Below the pieces are notes generated by a model. The model had not been told where the DNA came from. It was given only the letters and a program-made list of their open reading frames with translations, and searched no databases. The position numbers were made by a program, and so were the translations under genes. A stretch of 47,389 nt of DNA. Source: Oscillospiraceae bacterium (lineage in GTDB: Bacteria; Bacillota; Clostridia; Oscillospirales; Oscillospiraceae). Shown piece by piece: positions 18,433-25,006 of the stretch; the stretch's first letter is position 1; every line of letters starts with the position of its first letter. The stretch is taken from assembly GCA_021771635.1 (NCBI GenBank), contig JAETOQ010000012.1:1-47389 (forward strand), given 5' to 3'.

Positions 18433-19584
18433 ATGAATTACCGCAGATTGGGAAAAACAGGCCTGATGGTCAGCGAGATCGGATTCGGCGCGGAGTGGAT
18501 GGGGCGCCACACCGCTGAAGAATGCAGCGCGGTGCTGAGCCGGGCGGAGGAGCTGGGCGTCAACATTCTGGACTGCTGGATGTCCAACCCGGAGGTGCGC
18601 TCCAGCCTGGGCCAGGCCCTGGCGGGGCGGCGGGAACGCTGGTACATCCAGGGGCACATCGGCTCCACCTGGCAGGACGGGCAGTACGTCCGCACCCGGG
18701 AGGTGGACAAATGCAGCGCGGCGTTCGAGGATCTGCTGGCGCGGCTGGGGACGGACTGCATCGACCTGGGCATGATTCACTTTGTTGACTCGGAGAGCGA
18801 CTGGGACGCCGCCATGAACGGCTCCTTTCTGGACTATGTGAAAGGACTGAAGGCCAGCGGCAGGATCCGCCACATCGGCATGAGCACCCACAACCCGGCC
18901 ATGGCAAAACGGGCGGCGGAGAGCGGCGTCGTCGAGATGATTTTGTTCAGCGTCAACCCGGCCTTTGATATGCACCCCGCCACCGACGACCTGGACGCCT
19001 ATTTTGATTGGGAGAACTATCAGGCGGATCTGGGCGGCATCGACCCCCAGCGGGCGGAGCTGTACAAGCTGTGCGAGCGGCTGGACGTGGGCATCACGGT
19101 GATGAAGCCCTACGCCGGGGGGCGGCTGTTCGATGAAAACCGCTCCCCCTTCGGCGTGGCGCTCACCCCTGTGCAGTGCATCCACTACTGCCTCACCCGG
19201 CCCGCCGTGGCCTCGGTGCTGGCGGGGTACGACACCCCGGAGCACGTGGAGCAGGCCGCGGCCTATGAGACCGCCAGCGGCGAAGAAAAGGACTACGCCA
19301 GCGTGCTGGCCCGCGCCCCCAAGCACACCTTCGGCCAGGGGGAATGCACCTACTGCGGCCACTGCAAACCCTGCCCGGCCAACATCGACATCGCCATGGT
19401 GAACAAATATTATGACCTGGCATCCATGCAGCCCCAGGTGCCCGCCACGGTGAGGGCCCACTACCAGGCCCTGGGGCACCGTGCGGACGAGTGCGTCGGC
19501 TGCCGGGCCTGCGAGAGCCGCTGCCCCTTTGGGGTGCCCATCGCGGAGCGGATGGTCAAGACGGCGGAGTTGTTTCAGGAATAG
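18433..19584 (+). CDS. Aldo/keto reductase-like protein with C-terminal ferredoxin domain
   Basis: 383 residues from the ATG at 18433; this start is favoured over the ATG at 18424 because AGGAGGA at 18417 is 9 nt from it. Residues 1-290 are an aldo/keto reductase TIM barrel (MNYRRLGKTGLMVSEIGFG). Residues about 300-383 hold a dicluster ferredoxin: CTYCGHCKPCP and CVGCRACESRCP. Of the usual Asp-Tyr-Lys-His active site, Asp47 and His116 (DLGMIHF) are in place. The Tyr expected five residues after Asp47 is absent (LDCWMSN), and the Lys strand reads YIQGHIG. Fe-S aldo/keto reductases of this kind are common in Clostridia and are poorly characterised. Because the Fe-S clusters could supply electrons, ordinary NADPH chemistry should not be assumed. 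A frameshifted homologue lies at 44199-45162 and a truncated one at 47262. Confidence 0.85.
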   Translation: MNYRRLGKTGLMVSEIGFGAEWMGRHTAEECSAVLSRAEELGVNILDCWMSNPEVRSSLGQALAGRRERWYIQGHIGSTWQDGQYVRTREVDKCSAAFEDLLARLGTDCIDLGMIHFVDSESDWDAAMNGSFLDYVKGLKASGRIRHIGMSTHNPAMAKRAAESGVVEMILFSVNPAFDMHPATDDLDAYFDWENYQADLGGIDPQRAELYKLCERLDVGITVMKPYAGGRLFDENRSPFGVALTPVQCIHYCLTRPAVASVLAGYDTPEHVEQAAAYETASGEEKDYASVLARAPKHTFGQGECTYCGHCKPCPANIDIAMVNKYYDLASMQPQVPATVRAHYQALGHRADECVGCRACESRCPFGVPIAERMVKTAELFQE

Positions 19585-19630
19585 GAGCTTATCCTGTCCG
19601 CGGATCCGGGGGCCGGGGACGGGGCCGGAT

Positions 19631-19960
19631 CGCTTTTTCCGCCTGTGCGCCCAGTACGTCTCCCGGAACATTTTCACCCCCATCCGGGCGGAGCGGATGG
19701 CCAGGGATTTGGGCTATACCCGCGCCTACCTGTGCGCCCGGTTCAAGCGGGAAGCGGGGGTATCCCTCACCCGCTGCATTCAGCAGGAGAAGGTGGCGGA
19801 GGCCAGACGGCTGCTGCGGTTCACCGATCAGGAGCTAAGCGGGATCGCGGCGCTGCTGGGCTTTTCCTCCCAGAGCTATTTTCAGACTGTATTCAAGCAG
19901 ATCACCGGGGAGACCCCCATGGCCTACCGGCGGAGCAACCAGGTGCAGCTTTGGGTAAAC
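19631..19960 (+). pseudogene. AraC-family regulator remnant (C-terminal DNA-binding domain only)
   Basis: In frame from about 19631 the translation reads RFFRLCAQYVSRNIFTPIRA, then a double helix-turn-helix: MARDLGYTRAYLCARFKREA and the signature GIAALLGFSSQSYFQTVFKQITGETPMAYRR. This is the HTH_18 domain that ends AraC/XylS regulators. No start codon or sensor domain precedes it: upstream, the frame runs back through the end of the aldo/keto reductase gene. Downstream the frame stays open without a natural stop after the AYRR end. It is therefore a fragment left by deletion, probably once the regulator of the adjacent reductase. Confidence 0.75.
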
Positions 19961-20061
19961 TTTTCAGCGACTTCACCTGGCAAGCCGCAAAGGCGAAAAA
20001 TCATGGAAGCACTGTGCGCGGTTCCGGATTTTTTGCCCTGCCAGCGGCAGTTTCAAGCGCA

Positions 20062-20092
20062 AAGCTGCGCCCATCGGCTCTGGGCGCAGCTT
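20062..20092 (-). terminator. Terminator of the ABC transporter operon
   Basis: Perfect 12-bp stem AAGCTGCGCCCA (20062-20073) with 20081-20092, 7-nt loop, one base after the stop codon of the ABC gene. The following T-run is weak. Confidence 0.6.
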
Positions 20093-20093
20093 C

Positions 20094-21875
20094 TTATTTC
20101 CGCAGCGCCTCCGCCGGAGGGATGCGGATCAGCCTATGGCTGGCAAGGCCGCCCAGCGCCAGGATCAGGCCGGCCGCCGCCGCCAAAGACAGCAGGGCCT
20201 GGGCCGGGGAAAACAGCAGGGGGTATCCCAGCCCGGCGGCGAGGAGCAGGCTGGCGGCCAGCAGAATCAGATACAGCCCCGCCGCCAGCGCCGCCAGCAG
20301 GAGGTTTTCCAGGCGGAGCATCCCCGCGATCTGTCCGCGCCCATAGCCCAGCGCGGAGAGCAGCCCCACCTCCCGACAGCGGGCGGCCTGCATCTTGAAC
20401 AGCAGCACCGCCGCCAGAAACACGCCCACGGCCAGCACCAGGGCGGAAATGGCGAGGAACAGCCGGTTGAGCCGCTGGAAGGTGTTTTGCAGGGCGGACA
20501 CCTCATCGGCCGCGGTTTTCGCTTCGATTCCACGCAGCCGCAGATTGTTGCTCACGGGCACGATATCCTCAAACCGCCCCACGTCAAAGCTGATGGAGTA
20601 ATTCTGCTGACCATCGGGAAGCTGCTGATACAGCCGCCGCTCCACATCGGCGCTGACAAAAAAGTCGTCGTACCCGGCGTTGTAGATCCCGCTGACCGTC
20701 AGAGGGCAGGTTTCGCCGCCGTATTCCAGCACGACGGTCTTTCCAAGGAGGGTTTGAATCTCCCCCGCGAATTTCTTGGCCAGGCTGGGGGTCAGGGCGA
20801 TCTCAGCCGCCCCCTCCCGGGGCATGACGCCATAGGACAGGCTTTCCGCCGCTTTGGGCATGGGGAATTTTTCCGCCAGCCACTCCGTTCTGCCTTCCGC
20901 CGACAGAGTTAAATTCTCCAGCTTGTACTGGTAGTACGCGGACGAAATCCGTTCATCCCGAAGGAGAACATCCAGTATCGCGCCGTCGTCCGCCCCCTTG
21001 ATGTACCCGTTGTTGAACGCCGTGTTCTTCTCCTGGAACTTCTCAATGGAGCGGTCGATCACCCGGTCAAAGGACAGGGAGAACAGAAAGCCCATCAGCC
21101 CGATGGAGATGGCCAGCGCGGCCCCCAGATACCGCCACAGGCGCACCCGGATGTTCTTTTTCGCCTGACCGCCCAGGGAGGGAGAGGCCGCCCCGTCCGT
21201 CCGCAAAGAGCACTGCGGGGGCGGGTTCGGCGCGGGCCGATCGGAGACAATCTTTCCATCCTGAATGGAAATGACCTCGTCGGCAAAGGAGCAAAGCCGC
21301 CTGTCATGGGTAATCACCACCACCAGCCGCTGGGCGGCCAGCCCCCGGAGCAGTTCCATGATCTCCGTGGAGTTAGCCCGATCCAGCGCCCCGGTGGGCT
21401 CGTCCGCCAGGATGATCCGGGGATCGCCCATCAGGGCCCGGGCGATGGCCACCCGCTGCTTCTGCCCGCCGGACAGCTTCCCCGCCCTCTGATGGGCCAG
21501 CTCTGCCACGCCCAGCTCCCGGAGGAGCCCCATGACCTTCTTCTCACTGGGGAGCTCCTTCAGCAGCTGGGGCAGCATCACGTTTTCCAGCACGGTTCGA
21601 TCCTCCAGCAGGTTGAAGTCCTGCCAGACGAAGCCGAACACGCTGTTGTAATAGCCGCACCGCTCCCGGCCGGTCAGCGCCTTGAGATCCTGCCCGCGGT
21701 AAAACGCCTGGCCCTCAAAGTCCCGCTCCATGCCGGTCATGATGTTCAGCAGGGTGGTCTTTCCGCTGCCCGACGGGCCGGTCAGAAAGTGGAGCCCCCC
21801 GCCTATGGTCAGGGACACGTCCCGCAGGGCGTACTCCCCGTGAAATTGCTTGGATATGTTCTTGAGCTCAAACAT
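20094..21875 (-). CDS. MacB-like ABC transporter, ATPase fused to FtsX-type permease
   Basis: 593 residues. Residues 1-215 are a complete ATPase: Walker A GPSGSGKT (33-40), Q-loop VWQDFNLL, signature LSGGQ (134-138), Walker B IILADEP (154-160), switch His190. After a Pro-rich linker, one transmembrane helix (LGAALAISIGLMGFLFSLSF) is followed by an extracytoplasmic domain of about 190 residues and three C-terminal helices of the FtsX type, starting FLAISALVLAVGVFLAAVLL. This MacB layout (mechanotransmission ABC) moves lipoproteins, peptides or antibiotics, or signals across the membrane, rather than importing small solutes. It lies 15 nt downstream of the thioredoxin-like lipoprotein gene and probably shares its promoter. 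Full-length family members are often longer, but no break is visible. Confidence 0.85.
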   Translation of the reverse strand: MFELKNISKQFHGEYALRDVSLTIGGGLHFLTGPSGSGKTTLLNIMTGMERDFEGQAFYRGQDLKALTGRERCGYYNSVFGFVWQDFNLLEDRTVLENVMLPQLLKELPSEKKVMGLLRELGVAELAHQRAGKLSGGQKQRVAIARALMGDPRIILADEPTGALDRANSTEIMELLRGLAAQRLVVVITHDRRLCSFADEVISIQDGKIVSDRPAPNPPPQCSLRTDGAASPSLGGQAKKNIRVRLWRYLGAALAISIGLMGFLFSLSFDRVIDRSIEKFQEKNTAFNNGYIKGADDGAILDVLLRDERISSAYYQYKLENLTLSAEGRTEWLAEKFPMPKAAESLSYGVMPREGAAEIALTPSLAKKFAGEIQTLLGKTVVLEYGGETCPLTVSGIYNAGYDDFFVSADVERRLYQQLPDGQQNYSISFDVGRFEDIVPVSNNLRLRGIEAKTAADEVSALQNTFQRLNRLFLAISALVLAVGVFLAAVLLFKMQAARCREVGLLSALGYGRGQIAGMLRLENLLLAALAAGLYLILLAASLLLAAGLGYPLLFSPAQALLSLAAAAGLILALGGLASHRLIRIPPAEALRK

Positions 21876-21890
21876 CGGCGCGTCTCCTTC

Positions 21891-22588
21891 TTACTTCTCC
21901 AGGTACTTCTGGGACTCCTCCAGCAGCTCCTCATAGGTCATATTGCTGTCGGTTTCCCGCATCCGGGTGACGATCTGCTCGTCCGTCAGCGGCACCAGGG
22001 TGCAGGAGGTCTGGATCTGGCCCCGGCTGTTGGCCCGGGTGGAGACGGGATCGCCGGGGACGGGCAGGGATCCATGTGCTCATAGTCCTCCCGATCCTCC
22101 TCATAGCGGGTGCCGTCGAAAAAGGCCATGATGCCGTCATAACGCTGGGCCATCTCCTCGTTCCACACCAGGTTGACGAAGTGCAGATCCTCCGTCATCT
22201 GAGCGGCCTTGTCCGGGTTTTGGCCGCCGTCCATCACCACGCCGACGATCTGGTAGCCGTTCTCCTCCGCCTGGGGCAGCAGGGCCTCCAGCTGGGCCAG
22301 GGCGGCGGCGCTCTTTTCGTTGTCCGTCTGCCAGAACAGCAGCCAGACCCCCCGCTCGCCCTCCGCAAAGATCCCATTGTCCATCGGGTTTCCGTCGGTG
22401 TCTACCGTGGTGAAGGCCATGTCCTCCTCGGGATCCAGGCCGGCCGCCCGAACCGGCTCCACCCCTTGGTCTCCGATCAGCTTGCCGGGACAGATGTCCT
22501 CGCTGCTCTGGGGCTCAGAGGCGCTTGAACAGCCGGCCAGGGAGAGAAGCGCCAGCAGCGCGGCCAACATCAGAGAGATTCTTTTCAT
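21891..22588 (-). pseudogene. Thioredoxin-like lipoprotein lacking the redox cysteines, frameshifted near its 3' end
   Basis: The start at 22588 gives MKRISLMLAALLALLSLAGC, a lipoprotein signal with Cys20 as the lipid site. The body resembles the redoxin/TlpA fold and the nearby lipoprotein at 24161. At the CxxC site it reads LLFWQTDNEKS, so both cysteines (aligned to Asn90 and Ser93) are missing. The frame breaks near 22070: it runs EHMDPCPSPAIP, while the next frame gives PGDPVSTRANSRGQIQTS and ends YEELLEESQKYLEK at 21891. Adding one C to the CCC run in the ATGGATCCCTGCCC stretch restores MDPLPVPGDPVST, so one base is missing in a C-run, by mutation or by sequence error. It is the first gene of the ABC transporter operon and carries the shared operator upstream. 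Confidence 0.75.
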
Positions 22589-22620
22589 TGGGAAAACCTC
22601 GTTTCTTTCAGGATGCCCCG

Positions 22621-22653
22621 AGTATAGCAGAGGGGAGATAAAATCTGCGTTAA
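22621..22653 (-). promoter_or_regulatory. Regulated promoter of the lipoprotein/ABC operon with OmpR-type operator
   Basis: On the minus strand TTAACGCAGATTTTA (22653-22639) lies 27 nt before TATACT (22626-22621). The same element, with two changes, precedes the promoters at 24051 and 24124. No normal -35 box is present, as expected for activator-dependent promoters. Confidence 0.65.
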
Positions 22654-22676
22654 GGCGGGGCGTGTCCCACAACGCG

Positions 22677-22704
22677 AAAAGCCGGGCCGCTCACGCGGCC
22701 CGGC
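22677..22704 (-). terminator. Terminator after the histidine kinase gene
   Basis: Perfect 10-bp stem (22681-22690 with 22695-22704), loop of 4, followed on the minus strand by TTTT. It lies 10 nt after the kinase stop codon. Confidence 0.8.
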
Positions 22705-22713
22705 TCGGCAAAT

Positions 22714-23352
22714 TCAGGACAGGCGGCCCGTCTGGGCGGCCACCGTCTCCAGCAGCCGGTCATACTCCTCCCGGCTGCGGCCGGTGCGCTTTTGGAACAC
22801 CTCCAATTTGGTTCGCAGAACGGTGAGAGGGGTGCGCAGCTCGTGGGCGGCGCTCTGGGCGAAGCGCCGCTGCATGGCGAAGGACTGATCCAGCTTGCCG
22901 GTCATCTGGTTAAAGGCGTCCGTCAGCTCCGCGATCTCGTCCCGGGGTTGGGGGACGGGAAGCGGCTGGGACAGATCCCCGGCAGTGCAGGTTTTCATGT
23001 GCTCGCTCAGGCGCTTGAGGGGTTTGAGCGCCCGCCCCACCAGCACGTAGGTCAACCCGCCCCCGGCGGCGATGATGAGCAGCATATAGAGGAGGCTGGT
23101 TTTAGAAAAGGCCGTCCGCGCCTGCTGGGACGGGACGGACAGGGTGGTGCTGAAGATGGGTTCCACCTGCTCCGGCGCCGGCGGGATCGTGCCGCCGCTC
23201 CCCGGGAGGGCGGGCTGCACCACCGCCGCCTCGATTTCGCCGGCCATGTCGTAGGCGGAAAAATTCAGGGCCAGGGTCAGCCCCATACAGCAGAGGGCCA
23301 GCAGGAGAACGCTCAGGGCGGTCAGCCGCGCCCGCAGCGAGATCGCTTTCAT
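22714..23352 (-). CDS. Histidine kinase truncated after the DHp domain (no ATPase domain)
   Basis: 212 residues: transmembrane helix 1 (8-30), a short extracellular part (31-86), helix 2 (87-105), HAMP (about 106-158) and DHp with phospho-acceptor His170 (FAQSAAHELRTPLTVL). It ends AQTGRLS at a TGA, exactly where an intact kinase would continue into the second DHp helix and the HATPase domain. No remnant of the ATPase domain follows, and a clean terminator begins 10 nt later. The protein cannot phosphorylate itself; it might be phosphorylated by another kinase, act as a phosphatase, or be inactive. The ATG overlaps the stop of the response regulator (ATGA), so translation is coupled. Confidence 0.85.
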   Translation of the reverse strand: MKAISLRARLTALSVLLLALCCMGLTLALNFSAYDMAGEIEAAVVQPALPGSGGTIPPAPEQVEPIFSTTLSVPSQQARTAFSKTSLLYMLLIIAAGGGLTYVLVGRALKPLKRLSEHMKTCTAGDLSQPLPVPQPRDEIAELTDAFNQMTGKLDQSFAMQRRFAQSAAHELRTPLTVLRTKLEVFQKRTGRSREEYDRLLETVAAQTGRLS

Positions 23353-24029
23353 ACCGAGCCCTCCTCACGCAGGCAGTAGCCCTGGCCGATCCGGGTGGCG
23401 ATGGGGTCAAAGCCTATCCTCTCCTTCAGCTTTTTCCGCAGGGAGGCGATGTGCACCCGCACCGCGTTGCTGAAGCTGTCCGCCTCCATGTTCCAGACGT
23501 GCTCCATCAACTCCTCCTGGCTGACCACCTTGCCCGGGTGGAGCATGAGGTACTCTAAAATGGCCAGCTCCTTCCGGGTGAGGGCCACCGGCTGGCCGTC
23601 CACGGCGGCGGCGCGCCCCAGGGTGTCCAGGGAGATGGCGGCAAAGCGCAGGACGGCGTCCTCCTGGACAAAGCTCCGGCGGAGCAGGTTTCGGATGCGG
23701 GCCTCCAGCTCCGCGAAGGCGAAGGGCTTGGCCAGATAGTCGTTGGCGCCGGTGTCCAGTCCCTTCACCTTGTCCTCCACGCTGTCCCGGGCGGACAGGA
23801 TCAGCACCTTCACCTCCCGGTTGACCCTGCGGAGCTCCTCCAGAAGCTCCATCCCATCCAGGCCGGGGAGGTTGAGATCCAGCACCACCAGGTCATATGC
23901 CTCCACCAGGAGCAGCTGGTGGGCCTCCGCCCCGTCATAGCAGGCGTCCACCGCGCAGCCGTCCAGCTCCAGCCCCTCGGCGATGGCGCCGCACAGCTCC
24001 ATCTCGTCCTCCACCACTAAAATCCGCAT
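23349..24029 (-). CDS. OmpR/PhoB-family response regulator
   Basis: 226 residues. The receiver domain has the acidic pocket VVEDE, phospho-acceptor Asp51 (DLVVLDLNLPG), Thr/Ser switch LILSARDS and Lys in YLAKPF. The C-terminal winged helix (from about residue 125) contains LTRKELAILEYLMLHPGKVV and SNAVRVHIASLRKKL, the OmpR-type recognition helix. AGGAGGTG lies 6 nt before the ATG at 24029. Its own promoter and two others nearby carry the same 15-bp element, making it the likely regulator of the two thioredoxin-like lipoproteins and the ABC transporter. Since its partner kinase lacks an ATPase domain, the phosphate source is uncertain. Confidence 0.9.
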   Translation of the reverse strand: MRILVVEDEMELCGAIAEGLELDGCAVDACYDGAEAHQLLLVEAYDLVVLDLNLPGLDGMELLEELRRVNREVKVLILSARDSVEDKVKGLDTGANDYLAKPFAFAELEARIRNLLRRSFVQEDAVLRFAAISLDTLGRAAAVDGQPVALTRKELAILEYLMLHPGKVVSQEELMEHVWNMEADSFSNAVRVHIASLRKKLKERIGFDPIATRIGQGYCLREEGSV

Positions 24030-24050
24030 GGCGCACCTCCTGTTTTCTTT

Positions 24051-24082
24051 ATTATAACACAGCAATATAAAATCCGTGTTAA
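24051..24082 (-). promoter_or_regulatory. Autoregulated promoter of the response regulator/kinase operon
   Basis: Minus strand: TTAACACGGATTTTA (24082-24068), then TATAAT (24056-24051), 26 nt from element start to -10 start. There is no recognisable -35 hexamer. Confidence 0.7.
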
Positions 24083-24111
24083 AAAAGCCAGCTTTCTTAA
24101 CACGGATTTTA
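24068..24111. repeat. 44-bp palindromic operator between divergent promoters
   Basis: Perfect 15-bp inverted arms, TAAAATCCGTGTTAA (24068-24082) and its complement (24097-24111), flank a 14-nt centre that is itself nearly palindromic (AAGCCAGCTT). Each arm serves one of the two divergent promoters at the same distance from its -10 box. Confidence 0.85.
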
Positions 24112-24129
24112 AGCGTGATTTGGTAAACT
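24097..24129 (+). promoter_or_regulatory. Regulated promoter of the TlpA-like lipoprotein
   Basis: TTAACACGGATTTTA (24097-24111) lies 27 nt before TAAACT (24124-24129). TGG precedes the -10 box. Confidence 0.65.
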
Positions 24130-24160
24130 GCCGTCAGCTCGAAGAAAGGAAGCACACAGC

Positions 24161-24685
24161 ATGAAAAAAGCAATCAGCCTGTTGACGGCAGTCTTATGTA
24201 CGTTCTCCCTCACCGCCTGCGGGCACGGGGAGATCGAGGCGGCCAAACCCCCCTTCCCCAGCTTTGAGGGGGTGGATTTTGACGGAAATGCCGTCACCAA
24301 CGAGATTTTCTCCCAGTATGATGCCACCATTATTAATTTCTGGACAAACGGCTGCGGGAGCTGCATCGAGGAGATGCCCGACCTGGAGGCCTACTATCAA
24401 ACCTTCCGGGAGAAAAACATCAACGTGATCGCCGTGGCGGCCAGCGCCGGGGACTCGGAGGAGATGCGGGCCATGGCGGAAAAAATCCTGAAGGAGAAGG
24501 GCGTGACCTACACCAATGTGATCCCCGCCCCGGAAAGCAGCTTTTATCGGGACTTCATCTGCGAAATAGCCGGGTTTCCCACGACCTATATCGTAGATCG
24601 CGAGGGGAATATGATAGGCGCTCCTCTGGTTGGTGTGGTTAAAAATCAGGAGGATGCCTTGATGAAGCGGCTGGAGTTGGCGTAA
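24161..24685 (+). CDS. TlpA-like thiol-disulfide lipoprotein
   Basis: 174 residues. The signal MKKAISLLTAVLCTFSLTAC ends at lipid-site Cys20. The mature part is a TlpA/ResA-type thioredoxin fold: FWTNGCGSCIEEMPDL supplies the redox pair Cys65-Cys68, and the cis-Pro loop appears as AGFPTTYIVDREGNMIG. Such extracytoplasmic proteins reduce or oxidise disulfides of surface proteins. AAGGA is 10 nt before the ATG. The gene is divergent from the response regulator and carries the same operator. Its cysteine-less relative is encoded at 21891-22588, so active and redox-dead forms seem to be co-regulated. Confidence 0.88.
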   Translation: MKKAISLLTAVLCTFSLTACGHGEIEAAKPPFPSFEGVDFDGNAVTNEIFSQYDATIINFWTNGCGSCIEEMPDLEAYYQTFREKNINVIAVAASAGDSEEMRAMAEKILKEKGVTYTNVIPAPESSFYRDFICEIAGFPTTYIVDREGNMIGAPLVGVVKNQEDALMKRLELA

Positions 24686-24714
24686 AGGCGGCGTGTACGC
24701 CGTAGTCCAGCTCG

Positions 24715-24858
24715 GGCATACTCTGGGCGGCGCAGGCCGGTATAGGACTGGAGCGCCTTCACAATGGCGCTGTGGACGATATCCAGCGCGTCCTCCCTGT
24801 TTTTTACATAGGAATACGCGATCCGGCAGAACCGCCCCCTCATCAGAGTTGCAATCAT
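24715..24858 (-). pseudogene. Sigma-70 family (ECF-type) factor fragment, region 2 only
   Basis: Minus strand from 24858: MRGRFCRIAYSYVKNREDAL followed by DIVHSAIVKALQSYTGLRRP. This is region 2.1-2.2 of an ECF-type sigma factor. After RRPEY the similarity ends and a compositional run of Arg/Ala follows. Neither region 4 nor a complete N-terminus is present, so this is a decayed fragment wedged between the lipoprotein and the radical SAM gene. Confidence 0.7.
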
Positions 24859-24877
24859 TGGCGTTCCCGTATATAAT
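24849..24877 (+). promoter_or_regulatory. Strong promoter of the radical SAM gene
   Basis: TTGCAA (24849-24854), 17 nt, TATAAT (24872-24877). The predicted start near 24884 leaves a leader of about 120 nt before the ATG at 25007. The metF promoter uses the same TTGCAA-17-TATAAT pattern. Confidence 0.75.
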
Positions 24878-25006
24878 GGATTTTAAAGCTCACAACGCTG
24901 TCTGCGGAAAGAATTTGTTGGAATTTATGGCTGCAGTCATTGCCATCAGCCTGTACAACAGTGTCAGTACATCCTTTGATTCACCCAAAATAACAGGGGG
25001 ATTTTT

